A stretch of DNA of 64,000 bases from Rosistilla ulvae (GCF_007741475.1 NZ_CP036261.1:1116001-1180000), one strand, 5' to 3'. Counted from the first letter of the stretch, positions 37,212-46,594 are shown. The notes: generated by a model from the sequence alone, not told the origin. Translations and numbers: made by a program.

Positions 37212-37901
37212 ATGCACAATCCATCGACGCGTTTTCCGTTATCCCGTCGCTCGCTGCTCGCCGTCGGCGGGGCGGCCTTTTTTGCAACGCCCGGTTTGTT
37301 TGCTGAGCAATTGCAGTCGACGCCGCCGCTGACCGAAGGGCCTTTCTATCCCGATAAACTGCCGCTGGATCAAGACAATGATCTGATCTTGATGAACGAC
37401 AGCACGACGCCGGCGGTGGGACAGATCACTCATCTAACAGGACGCGTTTTGACGCCGGCGGGTTCGCCCGTCCGCGATGCGACGATCGAAATTTGGCAAT
37501 GCGATGCCAACGCCGTCTACCTGCACTCGCGCGACAGCAACGGCAAGAAGAAACAGCAGGATCCAAACTTCCAAGGCTTTGGTCGGTTTGAAACCGGAGC
37601 GATGGGCGAGTACCGTTTTCGCACGATCAAGCCGGTCGAGTATCCCGGTCGCCCTGCCCCGCACATTCACATTATCGTCAAACAGAACGACCGCAAAGTG
37701 CTGACGACTCAGTTGATGATCCGTGGCTACGCCGGGAATGCTCGCGATGGCGTCTTCCGGCGGATCACCGATCCTGCGCAACGCGAATTGTTAGTCGCCG
37801 ATTTTAATCCGGTGCCCGAATCGAAGACCGGCGAATTTGCTTGTCACTTCGACGTCGTGCTCGGTCGGACGCCCGACGACGCGGAAAATCAACGCGGTTA
37901 A
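37212..37901 (+). CDS. Tat-exported intradiol dioxygenase
   Basis: 229 residues from ATG 37212, which starts the twin-arginine signal (FPLSRRSLLAVGGAAFF). The intradiol beta-sandwich covers ~40-225, with LTEGPFYP, GRVLTPAGSPVRDATIEIWQCDANAVYLH and GEYRFRTIKPVEYPGRPAPHIHI. The four non-haem iron(III) ligands would be Tyr103, Tyr144, His151 and His153. It cleaves catechol- or protocatechuate-like rings between the two hydroxyls. The export signal is unusual against soluble cytosolic forms but is known for planctomycete and actinobacterial proteins. No aromatic-degradation genes are adjacent. The upstream start codons at 37125 and 37179 would delay the Tat signal. Confidence 0.85.
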   Translation: MHNPSTRFPLSRRSLLAVGGAAFFATPGLFAEQLQSTPPLTEGPFYPDKLPLDQDNDLILMNDSTTPAVGQITHLTGRVLTPAGSPVRDATIEIWQCDANAVYLHSRDSNGKKKQQDPNFQGFGRFETGAMGEYRFRTIKPVEYPGRPAPHIHIIVKQNDRKVLTTQLMIRGYAGNARDGVFRRITDPAQRELLVADFNPVPESKTGEFACHFDVVLGRTPDDAENQRG

Positions 37902-38006
37902 CCGACACGGTCTCGGCTCATTTCGACGTTTATCTGTTGCATCGCCAGTTCATGTTGGCGATGCTCGTTTTCTAGTTCCTCCATCTCAATCGGTTTTGTT
38001 TTTCGA

Positions 38007-38372
38007 ATGGCTCGCTGCGACGAAGGGTATTTGTGTGAAGTTTGCGGCGAAGATGTGGGGAACATCAGCGACAGCGATCTCTATCTGCGGTTTGTGATCG
38101 GCGAACTGGATCCCGAGCGTTTGCACACGACGCCCGAACGCCACATCCGCTGCAACCCAGCGGTTGGCCAATTCATCGTGCATCCCGATTTCGAGCCGCT
38201 GATTTGCGAAGGGGCTTTCAGCAAACAAGAGCTCGATCCGGAGTACGTTCAGCAGCGCGAGACCTTGGTCAGTCGCGGGTTCGAGCGACTGCGTGAGATC
38301 GAAGCTCAAGGACCCGAGGGAGACATCACTTCCTATCCGCTGCCCGAGGCGATTGCGAAGTATCGGCGCTGA
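38007..38372 (+). CDS. conserved hypothetical protein
   Basis: 121 residues with a CxxC pair near the start (CEVCG, ~10-14). Other features are YLRFVIGELDPERLHTTPERHIRCNP and FIVHPDFEPLICEGAFSK, then a helical end. It looks like a compact soluble protein. I know it only as a protein of unknown function in this group; the two Cys pairs may bind a metal. It follows the dioxygenase gene on the same strand after 105 bases. Confidence 0.7.
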   Translation: MARCDEGYLCEVCGEDVGNISDSDLYLRFVIGELDPERLHTTPERHIRCNPAVGQFIVHPDFEPLICEGAFSKQELDPEYVQQRETLVSRGFERLREIEAQGPEGDITSYPLPEAIAKYRR

Positions 38373-38475
38373 GCGAGCCGGATGTTAAAGGCTGTCACTT
38401 ATGCGCAAGTCGCAGACAACGGCGAAAGGGACAGGAACATTCCTCACAGGCCTGGCGCGGGCCGAAGGTCCAGCA

Positions 38476-38649
38476 ATTTGCATAGCCCAGCCTGCAGGGC
38501 TGGGTATCAGCCGACGTCGCCCGGTTTCATTTCACAATGGGCGAAGGGGCAACGCCCCGGGGTAGGTGGTGACAATCGACCGGGCCTACAGCCCAACCAT
38601 GTCAATCATCGCCACTAGAACCCAGGCCGATGGCCTGGGCTATGCAAAT
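38476..38649. repeat. 174-bp MITE-like element with 15-bp inverted ends
   Basis: ATTTGCATAGCCCAG (38476-38490) is the exact reverse complement of CTGGGCTATGCAAAT (38635-38649). Each end continues into its own hairpin, CCCAGCC/GGGCTGGG and CCCAGGCC/GGCCTGGG. A central GGGGC/GCCCC hairpin lies near 38551. There is no gene inside. It lies in the 664-base gap between the hypothetical gene and the GT-C-like gene (38373-39036), where nothing else was recognised. Confidence 0.85.
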
Positions 38650-39036
38650 GGCCGAGCCTGCGGCCCGGACTCGGATAAATGCGATGTGGAACGGCCTGCG
38701 ACGAACGAAAGACTTCTCACTAGACTGGCAAGCGTTCGGTCGCGACAACTCACAATGACTTATCGTATAACTGCCAGTGTTAAAGGCTGCGGATTAAATC
38801 GATTCCAGCGGTTGTGCCACGCGAAGTCGTCGACGCGGTCGGCTTTAACAAATTCCGCGGCGACCGAACATCGCGAGCGATCGTCGCTGGGAGACCGATC
38901 GCTGAGCAAATTCTAGGGAAAAGCAGCGGTCTGCGATCGGCATCTCGAAGCCCCAGGCAAGCTTCGTGCTAGGGTTCATCACACCGGCGTCCATCGGGAT
39001 TTCGCGGTGTGTTTTTCGCCTCGCAAGATCTCTGCT

Positions 39037-40632
39037 ATGCAAACCGCCCAGCGCTCTCTGCCCGATCCTACCGCCAAGCGTCTCGCGTTGTTGCTGTTAG
39101 CGGCGGCGGGATGTTTGTTTGCCGCTTGGATTGCGCAGATGAACTTTGTGATGCACGATATGTATCACGAATTGGCGCTCGTTCGCGAAGCGATGTTCCG
39201 AGGCGAGTTGCCGTTGGACAATCCCTTTGCCTTCACGCCGACGGTCTACCCGTCGGTGCATCATGAATGGGCGATGGGCTTACTGTTGTATGGCTTCTGC
39301 ATTTCCACAGGCTGGGGCCTGATGGGACTGACGATCCTGCGATGGATGTTGATCCTGGGGATCGTTTCAGCGACCTACATGACCGCTCGACGACGCGGCG
39401 CCAGTCCGATCGTCTTCGCGTTGGCGGCGCTCTTGATCCTGCCGATCGCTTGGGTCGGCTTCGGGACGCTGCGGGCACAATTGGTCACGCTGCTGTTCAC
39501 CGCCGTGCAATTACGCTTGGTCGATGAAGACCGTCGTGGGCGCCGCGGTTGGGTTTTGATGTTGCTGCCGTTGTGGTTCGTGTGGGTCAATATTCACGCT
39601 GGCTTTTTGGTCGGCGCGGGACTGTTGGCGATCGACACGTTCGAACGCGTTGCTGCCGATCTCGTGAACCAATGGCGACAGGGACGTCTTGGAGAGCGAC
39701 GCTGGCTGATGCGACGCTTGGTCCATCGCTATTGGCACCGCGTTGGGCTGTTGATCGCTGCGACGGCCACGTTGGGGCTGACGCCTTATGGCGCCCAGTA
39801 CGCTCCGTACGTATTGCATGCGGTTCGCTTGCCTCGCCCCGAAATCGCCGAATGGGGACCGCTGTGGACAACGTATAACCCAGGGCTGACGCTGCTCAGC
39901 TATCTGATGACGATTGTGCTGACGACCGTTGCTGTGGTTCAACTCGGCTGGCGTCGCGCGATCGGAACACTCTCGTTGATCGTGACCGCTTATCTCGCCC
40001 TGCGTCACATTCGCCACGGTTCGATCTACGGCGTGGTTTGGATGTGTTATGCGCCGCCGTTGTTGTCGCGTTGCAAAATGGGGCCGGCGATCCAGGCTTG
40101 GATCTGCCAACGCCAGGGTGCTGTCCAGCGGGGCGCTGTCGCAGCGATAGTCGGTAGTTTGGCGTACTTCTTCTACGTCGGCGGATGGTACACCGTGTTG
40201 CCGGTCCAGTCGGCGGAGATGGGGACGGGGAATCAGCCTGTTGGAGTCGTCGAATACTTAAAAGAGAATCACTTCCGCGGGCGATTGCAGTTGCCCTTTG
40301 GGGCCGGTGCTTACGTGATGTGGCACATGTACCCCGACGTCTTGATCAGCATCGATGGACGATATGAAGTCGGTTATCCGCCCGAACTGCTCGACGAGCA
40401 CCGCGCGTTCTATCGCGGTGAACCGGGGTGGGAACAGATGCTGGATCGCTATCCCAGCGACGCGGTCGTGGTCCCGGTGGGATCGCCGATCGTCGACGCG
40501 ATGCAGTCGCAGTTGCATTGGCGTTTGAGCTACCAAGACGACGCGTATCTGTTGATGACACCGCCCGATAGTCCGATCGTGTGGACCGATCGCGATCGCC
40601 GTGGCGAGACGCTGCCGCAGAACTTTTTATAG
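39037..40632 (+). CDS. polytopic membrane protein, GT-C glycosyltransferase-like
   Basis: 531 residues from ATG 39037 (MQTAQRSL; the frame also opens at 39007). About nine to eleven hydrophobic segments are visible, then a soluble C-terminal part (~400-531). The N-terminal loop has HDMYHELALVREAMFRGELPL and NPFAFTPTVYPSVHHEWAMG, a pattern seen in GT-C-type membrane proteins that use lipid-linked sugars. The soluble end has ISIDGRYEVGYPPELLDEHRAFYRG. Donor and acceptor are unknown, and the family call is by eye. The gene stands alone. Confidence 0.72.
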   Translation: MQTAQRSLPDPTAKRLALLLLAAAGCLFAAWIAQMNFVMHDMYHELALVREAMFRGELPLDNPFAFTPTVYPSVHHEWAMGLLLYGFCISTGWGLMGLTILRWMLILGIVSATYMTARRRGASPIVFALAALLILPIAWVGFGTLRAQLVTLLFTAVQLRLVDEDRRGRRGWVLMLLPLWFVWVNIHAGFLVGAGLLAIDTFERVAADLVNQWRQGRLGERRWLMRRLVHRYWHRVGLLIAATATLGLTPYGAQYAPYVLHAVRLPRPEIAEWGPLWTTYNPGLTLLSYLMTIVLTTVAVVQLGWRRAIGTLSLIVTAYLALRHIRHGSIYGVVWMCYAPPLLSRCKMGPAIQAWICQRQGAVQRGAVAAIVGSLAYFFYVGGWYTVLPVQSAEMGTGNQPVGVVEYLKENHFRGRLQLPFGAGAYVMWHMYPDVLISIDGRYEVGYPPELLDEHRAFYRGEPGWEQMLDRYPSDAVVVPVGSPIVDAMQSQLHWRLSYQDDAYLLMTPPDSPIVWTDRDRRGETLPQNFL

Positions 40633-40723
40633 CGGCGGTGCTGCGGCGGGTGAGCTTTTCCGGCTTGCAGCCCCTTTGGGGATAGCTAGCTGGGAAATTG
40701 TGGAGAAAAAAAGTCTGCTAGCT

Positions 40724-40978
40724 CTAACCCTCGGCTGGGGCCGACCGGCGGAGCGTGAGGGCGTAGAGGATTGTCAACGTTCCCGCACCCATCATCGACC
40801 AAGGAAACCATTCCGAGGGGGTGAAGTTGCGAGTTGAGGGGCCCGTTGGAGCAGCCGCGAGGAACGAACCGCTAGGTTTTTCGCTGGCGGCATGCAGGGC
40901 TGCACTGTCGATCACCAGGCACTCTGCACCGACGACGGTGAGCATGATGCCCAGCGCTAAAAATAGCGAACGCCACAC
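40724..40978 (-). CDS. small two-helix membrane protein
   Basis: 84 residues. The first helix (~4-24, SLFLALGIMLTVVGAECLVI) is followed by an extracytoplasmic loop ~26-58 (SEKPSGSFLAAAPTGPS), and the second helix is ~60-78 (WSMMGAGTLTILYALTL). The ATG at 40978 has no strong ribosome site. It looks like a family of small membrane proteins I have met in planctomycetes, without known function. It runs leftward and converges on the GT-C-like gene. Confidence 0.6.
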   Translation of the reverse strand: MWRSLFLALGIMLTVVGAECLVIDSAALHAASEKPSGSFLAAAPTGPSTRNFTPSEWFPWSMMGAGTLTILYALTLRRSAPAEG

Positions 40979-41296
40979 GGTTATGGCTCCAGGGGGTGAG
41001 AGAATTGAGCGACTGCTTCTGATATCGGCTGATGGATAGGAGCCTCGTGAGTCTTGGGATGGCTGCCGGTAAGATCGCTAGCACTGATCTATTTGATGAT
41101 CGCTCCAGTCCCAGCTATCCTATAGCCGGAATAATTTCCCCATTTCGCGCCGTGTGTGGTAGAGACGGCCACCGTAGAATGGGGAACGCCAAAATATGGG
41201 CAATTCCACGACGGCGCAAAGATTAGACCGATAACGTGTCAATTCCGTTTTGACCGGCCATCCTGTGCGATTCCCACCTTGAACTGGAGACTGTAT
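40979..41296. other. upstream region of the Gfo/Idh/MocA gene
   Basis: 318 bases between two divergent starts. It must contain promoters for both, but none can be called. A ribosome site GGAG (41286-41289) lies 7 bases before the ATG at 41297. Confidence 0.4.
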
Positions 41297-42634
41297 ATGA
41301 AAAAAAACAATTCACGTCGAACCTTCTTGAAAGCCACCACCGTCGCCAGTGCTGGTTATTGGGTTGCTGGTGGTATCGCACCCAAGGAGAGCTTGGCCGC
41401 AAACGAAGAGATCCGGTTTGCTTGTATCGGTGTCGGCGGCAAGGGCTCGAGCGATTCGGCTGACGCGGGCAAAGCGGGCAAAGTCGTTGCGATCTGCGAT
41501 ATCGACGACGAGCGATTGAACAAGGCGGGCGAACGTTTCACCGACGCATCGAAGTATTATGACTTCCGCAAGATGCTCGAAGAAAAGGACAAGAACATCG
41601 ACGCGGTGACCGTCAGCACACCCGACCACTGCCACGGTGTGGCAACTGCCGCGGCGCTTGCGCTAGGCAAGCACTGCTACACGCAAAAGCCACTGACTCG
41701 CACGATCTGGGAATCGCGTCGTCTGGGCGAACTGGCTGCGGAGAACAAGTGCCAGACTCAGATGGGCAACCAGGGAACCGCCAACAGCGGCGTTCGCGAA
41801 GCTGCGGCGATGATCAAAGCGGGGGCCGTCGGCGATGTGAAAGAGGTGCATGTTTGGACCAACCGTCCGGTATGGCCACAAGGCATCGGCCAACCCGCGG
41901 CCGAAGAAGTGCCAAGCTACATCCACTGGGATGAATGGATTGGCCCAGCTGAAAAGCGTCCTTACAGCAGCGCTTATCATCCGTTTAAGTGGCGTGGTTT
42001 CTGGGACTTTGGTACCGGTGCGTTGGGCGACATGGCTTGCCACACGTTAAACATGCCATACATGGGTTGCGATTTGCAAAACCCAACCAGCGTGCAAGCG
42101 ACGACCAGTGGTCACAACAAGATCACTTACCCGTCCTGGTCGCAGATCGTATTTGAGTTCCCTGCCAACGATTGGCGTGGCGCGACTCAGCTGTACTGGT
42201 ACGACGGTGGCAAGTTGCCAGCTCAGTCGCTGTTCGCGGGATCGGAATCGTTCGCCAAGAAGGGCTTGTCCAGCAGCGGCTGCTTGGTCGTTGGATCCAA
42301 GGGCAGCCTGTATTCGCCAAACGATTACGGTGCCACCTTCGAAATGCTCGGCGGAGCAGAGAAGAAGGAGGTCGATTACGACCGTTCGCCAGGTCACTTC
42401 CGCGAATTGGCGATGGCGATCAAGACGGGCAAAGAAGCGAAGAGCAACTTCCCAAACTATGCCGGTCCTTTGACCGAAACCATCCTGCTTGGAAACCTGG
42501 CTGTCTTCGCGGCTGACGAAAACGAGAAGCAAGGCGAAAAGATCAGCTGGAACGCTAAAGAGATGAAGGTTCTGGGGACCGACAAGTACGATTGGATGGT
42601 CAAGCCCGACTTGAAGAACGGCTACACCATGTAG
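41297..42634 (+). CDS. Tat-exported Gfo/Idh/MocA family oxidoreductase
   Basis: 445 residues from ATG 41297 with GGAG upstream. The twin-arginine signal is NNSRRTFLKATTVASAGYWVAG. An NAD-binding Rossmann fold follows (RFACIGVGGKG, VVAICDIDDERLNKAGERF), with VTVSTPDHCHGVATAAALALGKHCYTQKPLTRT carrying the conserved EKP-like site as QKPL. The C-terminal domain has GNQGTANSGVREAAAMIKAGAVG and WDFGTGALGDMACHTLNMPYMG. Enzymes of this family oxidise or epimerise sugars or polyols with a tightly bound NAD. The open frame extends upstream to 41156 but without the Tat signal first. Confidence 0.9.
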   Translation: MKKNNSRRTFLKATTVASAGYWVAGGIAPKESLAANEEIRFACIGVGGKGSSDSADAGKAGKVVAICDIDDERLNKAGERFTDASKYYDFRKMLEEKDKNIDAVTVSTPDHCHGVATAAALALGKHCYTQKPLTRTIWESRRLGELAAENKCQTQMGNQGTANSGVREAAAMIKAGAVGDVKEVHVWTNRPVWPQGIGQPAAEEVPSYIHWDEWIGPAEKRPYSSAYHPFKWRGFWDFGTGALGDMACHTLNMPYMGCDLQNPTSVQATTSGHNKITYPSWSQIVFEFPANDWRGATQLYWYDGGKLPAQSLFAGSESFAKKGLSSSGCLVVGSKGSLYSPNDYGATFEMLGGAEKKEVDYDRSPGHFRELAMAIKTGKEAKSNFPNYAGPLTETILLGNLAVFAADENEKQGEKISWNAKEMKVLGTDKYDWMVKPDLKNGYTM

Positions 42635-42680
42635 TTTCTTTGGGGACCGCTGAGCGGTTCTCGAGGCAACGCGATACGAT

Positions 42681-42724
42681 ATGGCACGCTGCGTCCTAGC
42701 GGGACGCAGGCGTGCCATTTTTTT
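42681..42724 (+). terminator. strong Rho-independent terminator
   Basis: ATGGCACGC (42681-42689) with TGCGTCC (42690-42696) pairs with GGACGCA (42702-42708) and GCGTGCCAT (42710-42718) around a short TAGC(G) loop, with one bulge and seven T (42718-42724). It ends the Gfo/Idh/MocA transcript. The open frame of the following ABC permease begins inside its right arm. Confidence 0.9.
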
Positions 42725-44289
42725 GTATCGAAGCGTCTGTTTGCACCCTGATCCGCGGTGCCGACGCGGAACTCAATCGACACGTCGTTCGAACGGACAC
42801 CCGCGCTGTGCAGGCTACTCTCCGCACCCTCTCGTTGATGGTTCTGGCAACCGCGATCGCTCTCTTGATCGGTTGGGCATACGCTTATCTATCCGAACGT
42901 TTGGTCCGCCGCGGACGTTGGCTGTGGCGTCTGATTCCGATCGCTGCGATCTCGCTGCCGTTGTTCATTCACGCAGCGGCGTGGGAAGCGACGCTGGGGA
43001 AATTCGGCTGGCTGCCATTGTCGGGCGTAACGGCGCGAGGCAGTTTCTTCGCCGGCCTGGTCGCATCGTCTTGGATCCACGGGATCGCCGGGGCCGCCTG
43101 GGTTGCGTTGATCGTCGGTGCGTTTTTACGCCGCGGACCGCTTCCTGGTGAAGAGGCGGCGCGGTTGGATGCCGGCCCGCTGCGAGCGGCACTACGAGTG
43201 ACACTGCCGGGAACTTATCTGTTGACGTTGGCCAGTGGGTTGTGGGTGGCATTGATCGCGGCGACCGAAATCTCCGTTGTCGATCTGTACGGATTTCGAA
43301 CGCTCGCCGACGAAGTCTACTTTCAGTATGCGCTGTCGCCACAGCCGATTCCGATCTTGCTGGCAATGCTGTTGCCGATCGTGTTGTGTATCGGGATCGT
43401 GTTGTTGTGGCTTTTGGGGCGTCGTCAGATTTTAAGGCCACTCGGCGGCGCGACTGGGCGGACGCAGCCGTCGGTCGTCGACAACGGCCTGGCGACGGAG
43501 GTCTTTGGACTGGCCGGACTGGCGTGGTTGGCGACGTTGATGATTCTATTGCCGCTAGTCAGTTTGGGGATCAAGGCCGGCTGGACTGTGCAGGCGGTCG
43601 ATGGAGAGCTGCACTCGGGATGGTCGGCGGCCCAAGCGTCCGCCACGCTGACTCAGGCGGCGACGATGTTTCGCACCGAATATTATTGGACCGCGATGCT
43701 AGCGGCGACGGCGATCGCGATGACGCTGCCGGTATCCCTCGTGTTGTCGTGGCTTGGTCGATATCGGTTGGGTTTTGTTGCGATCGGCTGCTTGGTGTTA
43801 CTGTTCATTCCCGGGCCCGTGATCAGCATGGGAATCATGCGGCTGTTTTCTCAGAGCGGCATCGCTTGGCTGGGAGAACTGTACGATCGCAGCTTGATTC
43901 CAGCAGGTCTGGCCGTAATGCATCGATCGGTTCCGTTGTGCTCGCTGATCCTGATCGGCAGCTTTTACGCTACCGATCGCCGCGTCGACGAAGCGGCTCG
44001 CATCGATGGAGCCGGCTGGTGGCAGCGGCTGCGATATATCGAAATGCCACGCATCGCGTGGCCCTTGGCGATCTGTGGTTTTGTGACAGCGGTGGTTGCA
44101 TTGGGGGAGGTCTCGGCAACCGAATTGGTGATGCCGCCGGGAGTCTCCACCGTCGCTCGGCGGGTTTTTGGTTTGCTGCACAGCGGCGTTCGCTATCAAG
44201 AATCGGGGCTCTGCCTGATCGCTAGCAGCTTGGTTATCGCAGCGGTTCTATTTTTTCATGTCTGTCGTTCTACGATGGGCCGTCGTTAA
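42712..44289 (+). CDS. ABC transporter permease with two MetI domains, likely 5'-truncated
   Basis: 525 residues, resembling fused two-domain permeases of iron(III)/thiamine-type importers (FbpB-like). The first MetI domain (~40-240) carries EEAARLDAGPLRAALRVTLP, its EAA-like loop. The second (~290-520) has DEAARIDGAGWWQRLRYIEMP, the canonical EAA loop. The start is uncertain. The frame opens at GTG 42712, inside the previous terminator; GTG 42808 and ATG 42838 are the other candidates. The first helix usually seen before RHVVRTDTRAVQ is absent, so the gene may have lost its 5' end. No ATPase or binding-protein gene is next to it. Confidence 0.78.
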   Translation: MPFFCIEASVCTLIRGADAELNRHVVRTDTRAVQATLRTLSLMVLATAIALLIGWAYAYLSERLVRRGRWLWRLIPIAAISLPLFIHAAAWEATLGKFGWLPLSGVTARGSFFAGLVASSWIHGIAGAAWVALIVGAFLRRGPLPGEEAARLDAGPLRAALRVTLPGTYLLTLASGLWVALIAATEISVVDLYGFRTLADEVYFQYALSPQPIPILLAMLLPIVLCIGIVLLWLLGRRQILRPLGGATGRTQPSVVDNGLATEVFGLAGLAWLATLMILLPLVSLGIKAGWTVQAVDGELHSGWSAAQASATLTQAATMFRTEYYWTAMLAATAIAMTLPVSLVLSWLGRYRLGFVAIGCLVLLFIPGPVISMGIMRLFSQSGIAWLGELYDRSLIPAGLAVMHRSVPLCSLILIGSFYATDRRVDEAARIDGAGWWQRLRYIEMPRIAWPLAICGFVTAVVALGEVSATELVMPPGVSTVARRVFGLLHSGVRYQESGLCLIASSLVIAAVLFFHVCRSTMGRR

Positions 44290-44341
44290 GCGTATGATAG
44301 ATGCGTACGTTGGCCGGTCGCAAACCCTCTGATGGAACCTC

Positions 44342-45475
44342 ATGCTTCGCAATCGAAATTTGAATGTGTGGACGCTGCTTGGCGTGACATGGATGTTGAT
44401 CTTCACGACGCTGCTCGCGGGCAAGGTTGTTGCGGCGGACCACGTGACGTTTGTGCAAGGGGGACAAACGTTTAAGGTTTGTGGCGAAGCGTTGTTGGAA
44501 GCTCAGGATGGCGGGTTGTTGTTTCAGGCCAACGATGGCCAGATTTGGACGATTCAGCCCGAGGAGATTAAAGACCGCAAGCAGGATTCGATGCCTGTCG
44601 AGATCCCCAGCCCCGAGGTGGCCGTTGCCGAATTGGTCGCGACCCTTGGCAGCGAATTTCGCGTCATGCAAACCGCTCACTACGTCGTCGTCTCCAACGC
44701 CGACGCTCCGTTTGTCGAATACTGTGCCGGGTTGTTCGAGAAGCTGTACAAAGGCTTTTATGCGTTCTGGAAGAACAACGGTTGGGATCTGCCCGAGCCG
44801 CGGTTTCCTTTGGTCGCGTTGGTCTTCGAGGACAAAGCTAGTTTTCAACGCTACGCTCGTCCCGAAGCGGGGGACGCCGCGGAATCGATCATCGGTTACT
44901 ACAACTTACAAACCAACCGGATGACGACCTACGACATCGGCGAGGGAGCCGGGGTGCGAGCTGGCGGCTTCTTGGTCGACCGCAACATCGCCACATTGGT
45001 CCACGAAGCGACGCATCAGTTGGCTTACAATTGCGGCCTGCAAAAACGTTACGCCGACAATCCTTATTGGGTCAGCGAAGGGATGGCGGTCTTCTTTGAG
45101 TCGCCCGACCTGAAGCGCGGCGATGGGTGGCGCGAGATCGGCCGGATCAACGAAGTCAATCGTTTGCGGTTCGCCCAATATCTGCCTCAGCGGCCAGCCG
45201 ATTCGTTGGTCACGCTGCTGCAAGATGACAGCCGGTTGACCAATTCGGCAACCGCTTCGTTTGCCTATGCCGAAGCCTGGGCGTTGACCTACTTTTTGCT
45301 GAAGACCAAACCGAAGCAGTACGTCGCCTATCTGAAGCAGCTGAGCGAAGGGGAGTACTTGGAATCGCTGGGGCCACGCGAACGGTTGCAGATGTTCCGA
45401 GATGCGTTTGGCGACCTGCAAAAGCTCGACCGCCAATTCATCGCCTACACCCGGCGGTTTGTACTGCGGCGATAG
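44342..45475 (+). CDS. secreted DUF1570 protein, metallopeptidase-like
   Basis: 377 residues. Hydrophobic signal segment ~10-31 (WTLLGVTWMLIFTTLLAG). The small SH3-like N-terminal part precedes DUF1570 (~100-310). A zinc-type HEATH motif (His221, Glu222, His225) is in LVHEATHQLAYNCG, followed by YWVSEGMAVFFESPDLKR, which could supply the third ligand (Glu). A helical end follows. The domain looks like an extracytoplasmic metalloprotease but the substrate is unknown. It follows the ABC permease after 52 bases. Confidence 0.82.
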   Translation: MLRNRNLNVWTLLGVTWMLIFTTLLAGKVVAADHVTFVQGGQTFKVCGEALLEAQDGGLLFQANDGQIWTIQPEEIKDRKQDSMPVEIPSPEVAVAELVATLGSEFRVMQTAHYVVVSNADAPFVEYCAGLFEKLYKGFYAFWKNNGWDLPEPRFPLVALVFEDKASFQRYARPEAGDAAESIIGYYNLQTNRMTTYDIGEGAGVRAGGFLVDRNIATLVHEATHQLAYNCGLQKRYADNPYWVSEGMAVFFESPDLKRGDGWREIGRINEVNRLRFAQYLPQRPADSLVTLLQDDSRLTNSATASFAYAEAWALTYFLLKTKPKQYVAYLKQLSEGEYLESLGPRERLQMFRDAFGDLQKLDRQFIAYTRRFVLRR

Positions 45476-45559
45476 AAGGTTTTCCATCGCCCCTGCTCTG
45501 TTGCTACGCTTTGGCCAGCGGCGGTCGAGACGACGATTCGGTTGTGAAGAGCTGCAGGC

Positions 45560-45603
45560 AAAAAGAAAGCCACCGATAGTTCGTTGAACGAACCACCGGC
45601 GGC
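45560..45603 (-). terminator. terminator for the desaturase gene
   Basis: GTTCGT (45579-45584) pairs with ACGAAC (45588-45593). The outer arms GCCACCG/CGGCGGC pair with one mismatch. On the reverse strand the stem is followed by CTTTCTTTTT (from 45568 down), giving a T-rich tail. It lies 32 bases past the desaturase stop, between converging genes. Confidence 0.75.
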
Positions 45604-45634
45604 TAGTTGTTATCAGTGCGTTATGTCGGACCAG

Positions 45635-46594
45635 TTATTTGGCCGACTTCGCATTCTTTTCCGCGACGTTGCGGTAATCGACGACTTTCCAGATCAGGCC
45701 GATTTTTTGCATCGCGCGGATCGCCATGAAGGTCAGGTCGATCTCCCACCATTTGTGGCCGTGCTTCGCCATGCGTGGATAAGCGTGGTGGTTGTTGTGC
45801 CAGCCTTCGCCGTAGGTGACCAAAGCGACCCACCAGTTGTTGCGGCTCTTGTCGGTCGTTTCGTAGTTGCGATAGCCCCACATGTGACTCGCTGAATTCA
45901 CGAGCCAAGTCGAATGCAGGACGAAGACGAGTCGCAGGAACATGCCCCAGACGACCATCGAGATCGCCATCTCGCTGCCGCCGTAAAGGTAGCCGCCAAC
46001 AGCCAAAGCGACGCCCAAGGCGAAGTTCAGTGGCAGGAACATCTTTTCGATAAATCGCATCCCGCGATCGGCCGCCAAATCGGGAATCCAACGCTTGAAG
46101 TAGGCTTCGCGGTCGCCGTCGTGAGTGCTGTAGGCCAGCCAGAACATGTGACTCCACCACGCCCCGTCGTTGGGCGAGTGGGGATCGCCCGGCTGATCGC
46201 TCTCGGCGTGATGCTTGCGATGGTCGGCGACCCAGTCCAGGGGCGAGCCTTCGCCAGCCAAGCTGCCAATCACGGCAAACATATATTTGACCCAGCGGTG
46301 CGATTGGAAACCTGTATGGGTCAGGTAGCGATGGTAGCCGAGGCAGATTCCCAGGCCGCCGGTGATCCAGTGGAGGGTAACCATGGCGATCAACGCAGGC
46401 CAGGTGAAGGTCCAGATCGCGAAGATCGCACCGACGTGGGCCGCAACAAGCCAGATAATCGAATACGTATTGACGATCGTTCGCTCTTCTCGCGAAAGGT
46501 TCGCTGCCTTTTGCTTTTTGCTTTTTGCGACTTCACCAGCATCGATGCCGGTCTGTTCTGCTAGGTCAAAGGCGTCGTCGACTACGGTTGCCAT
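45635..46594 (-). CDS. acyl-CoA (delta-9 type) fatty-acid desaturase
   Basis: 319 residues with four hydrophobic segments and the three His boxes of membrane desaturases: GYHRYLTH (87-94), DHRKHH (124-129) and HNNHH (266-270). It is a di-iron enzyme that inserts a cis double bond in acyl chains, with electrons from ferredoxin or cytochrome b5-like donors. The arrangement is that of DesC/SCD-type acyl-CoA or acyl-lipid desaturases. AGGAAG lies before the ATG on the reverse strand. A 276-base gap separates it from the LplT-like gene. Confidence 0.93.
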   Translation of the reverse strand: MATVVDDAFDLAEQTGIDAGEVAKSKKQKAANLSREERTIVNTYSIIWLVAAHVGAIFAIWTFTWPALIAMVTLHWITGGLGICLGYHRYLTHTGFQSHRWVKYMFAVIGSLAGEGSPLDWVADHRKHHAESDQPGDPHSPNDGAWWSHMFWLAYSTHDGDREAYFKRWIPDLAADRGMRFIEKMFLPLNFALGVALAVGGYLYGGSEMAISMVVWGMFLRLVFVLHSTWLVNSASHMWGYRNYETTDKSRNNWWVALVTYGEGWHNNHHAYPRMAKHGHKWWEIDLTFMAIRAMQKIGLIWKVVDYRNVAEKNAKSAK

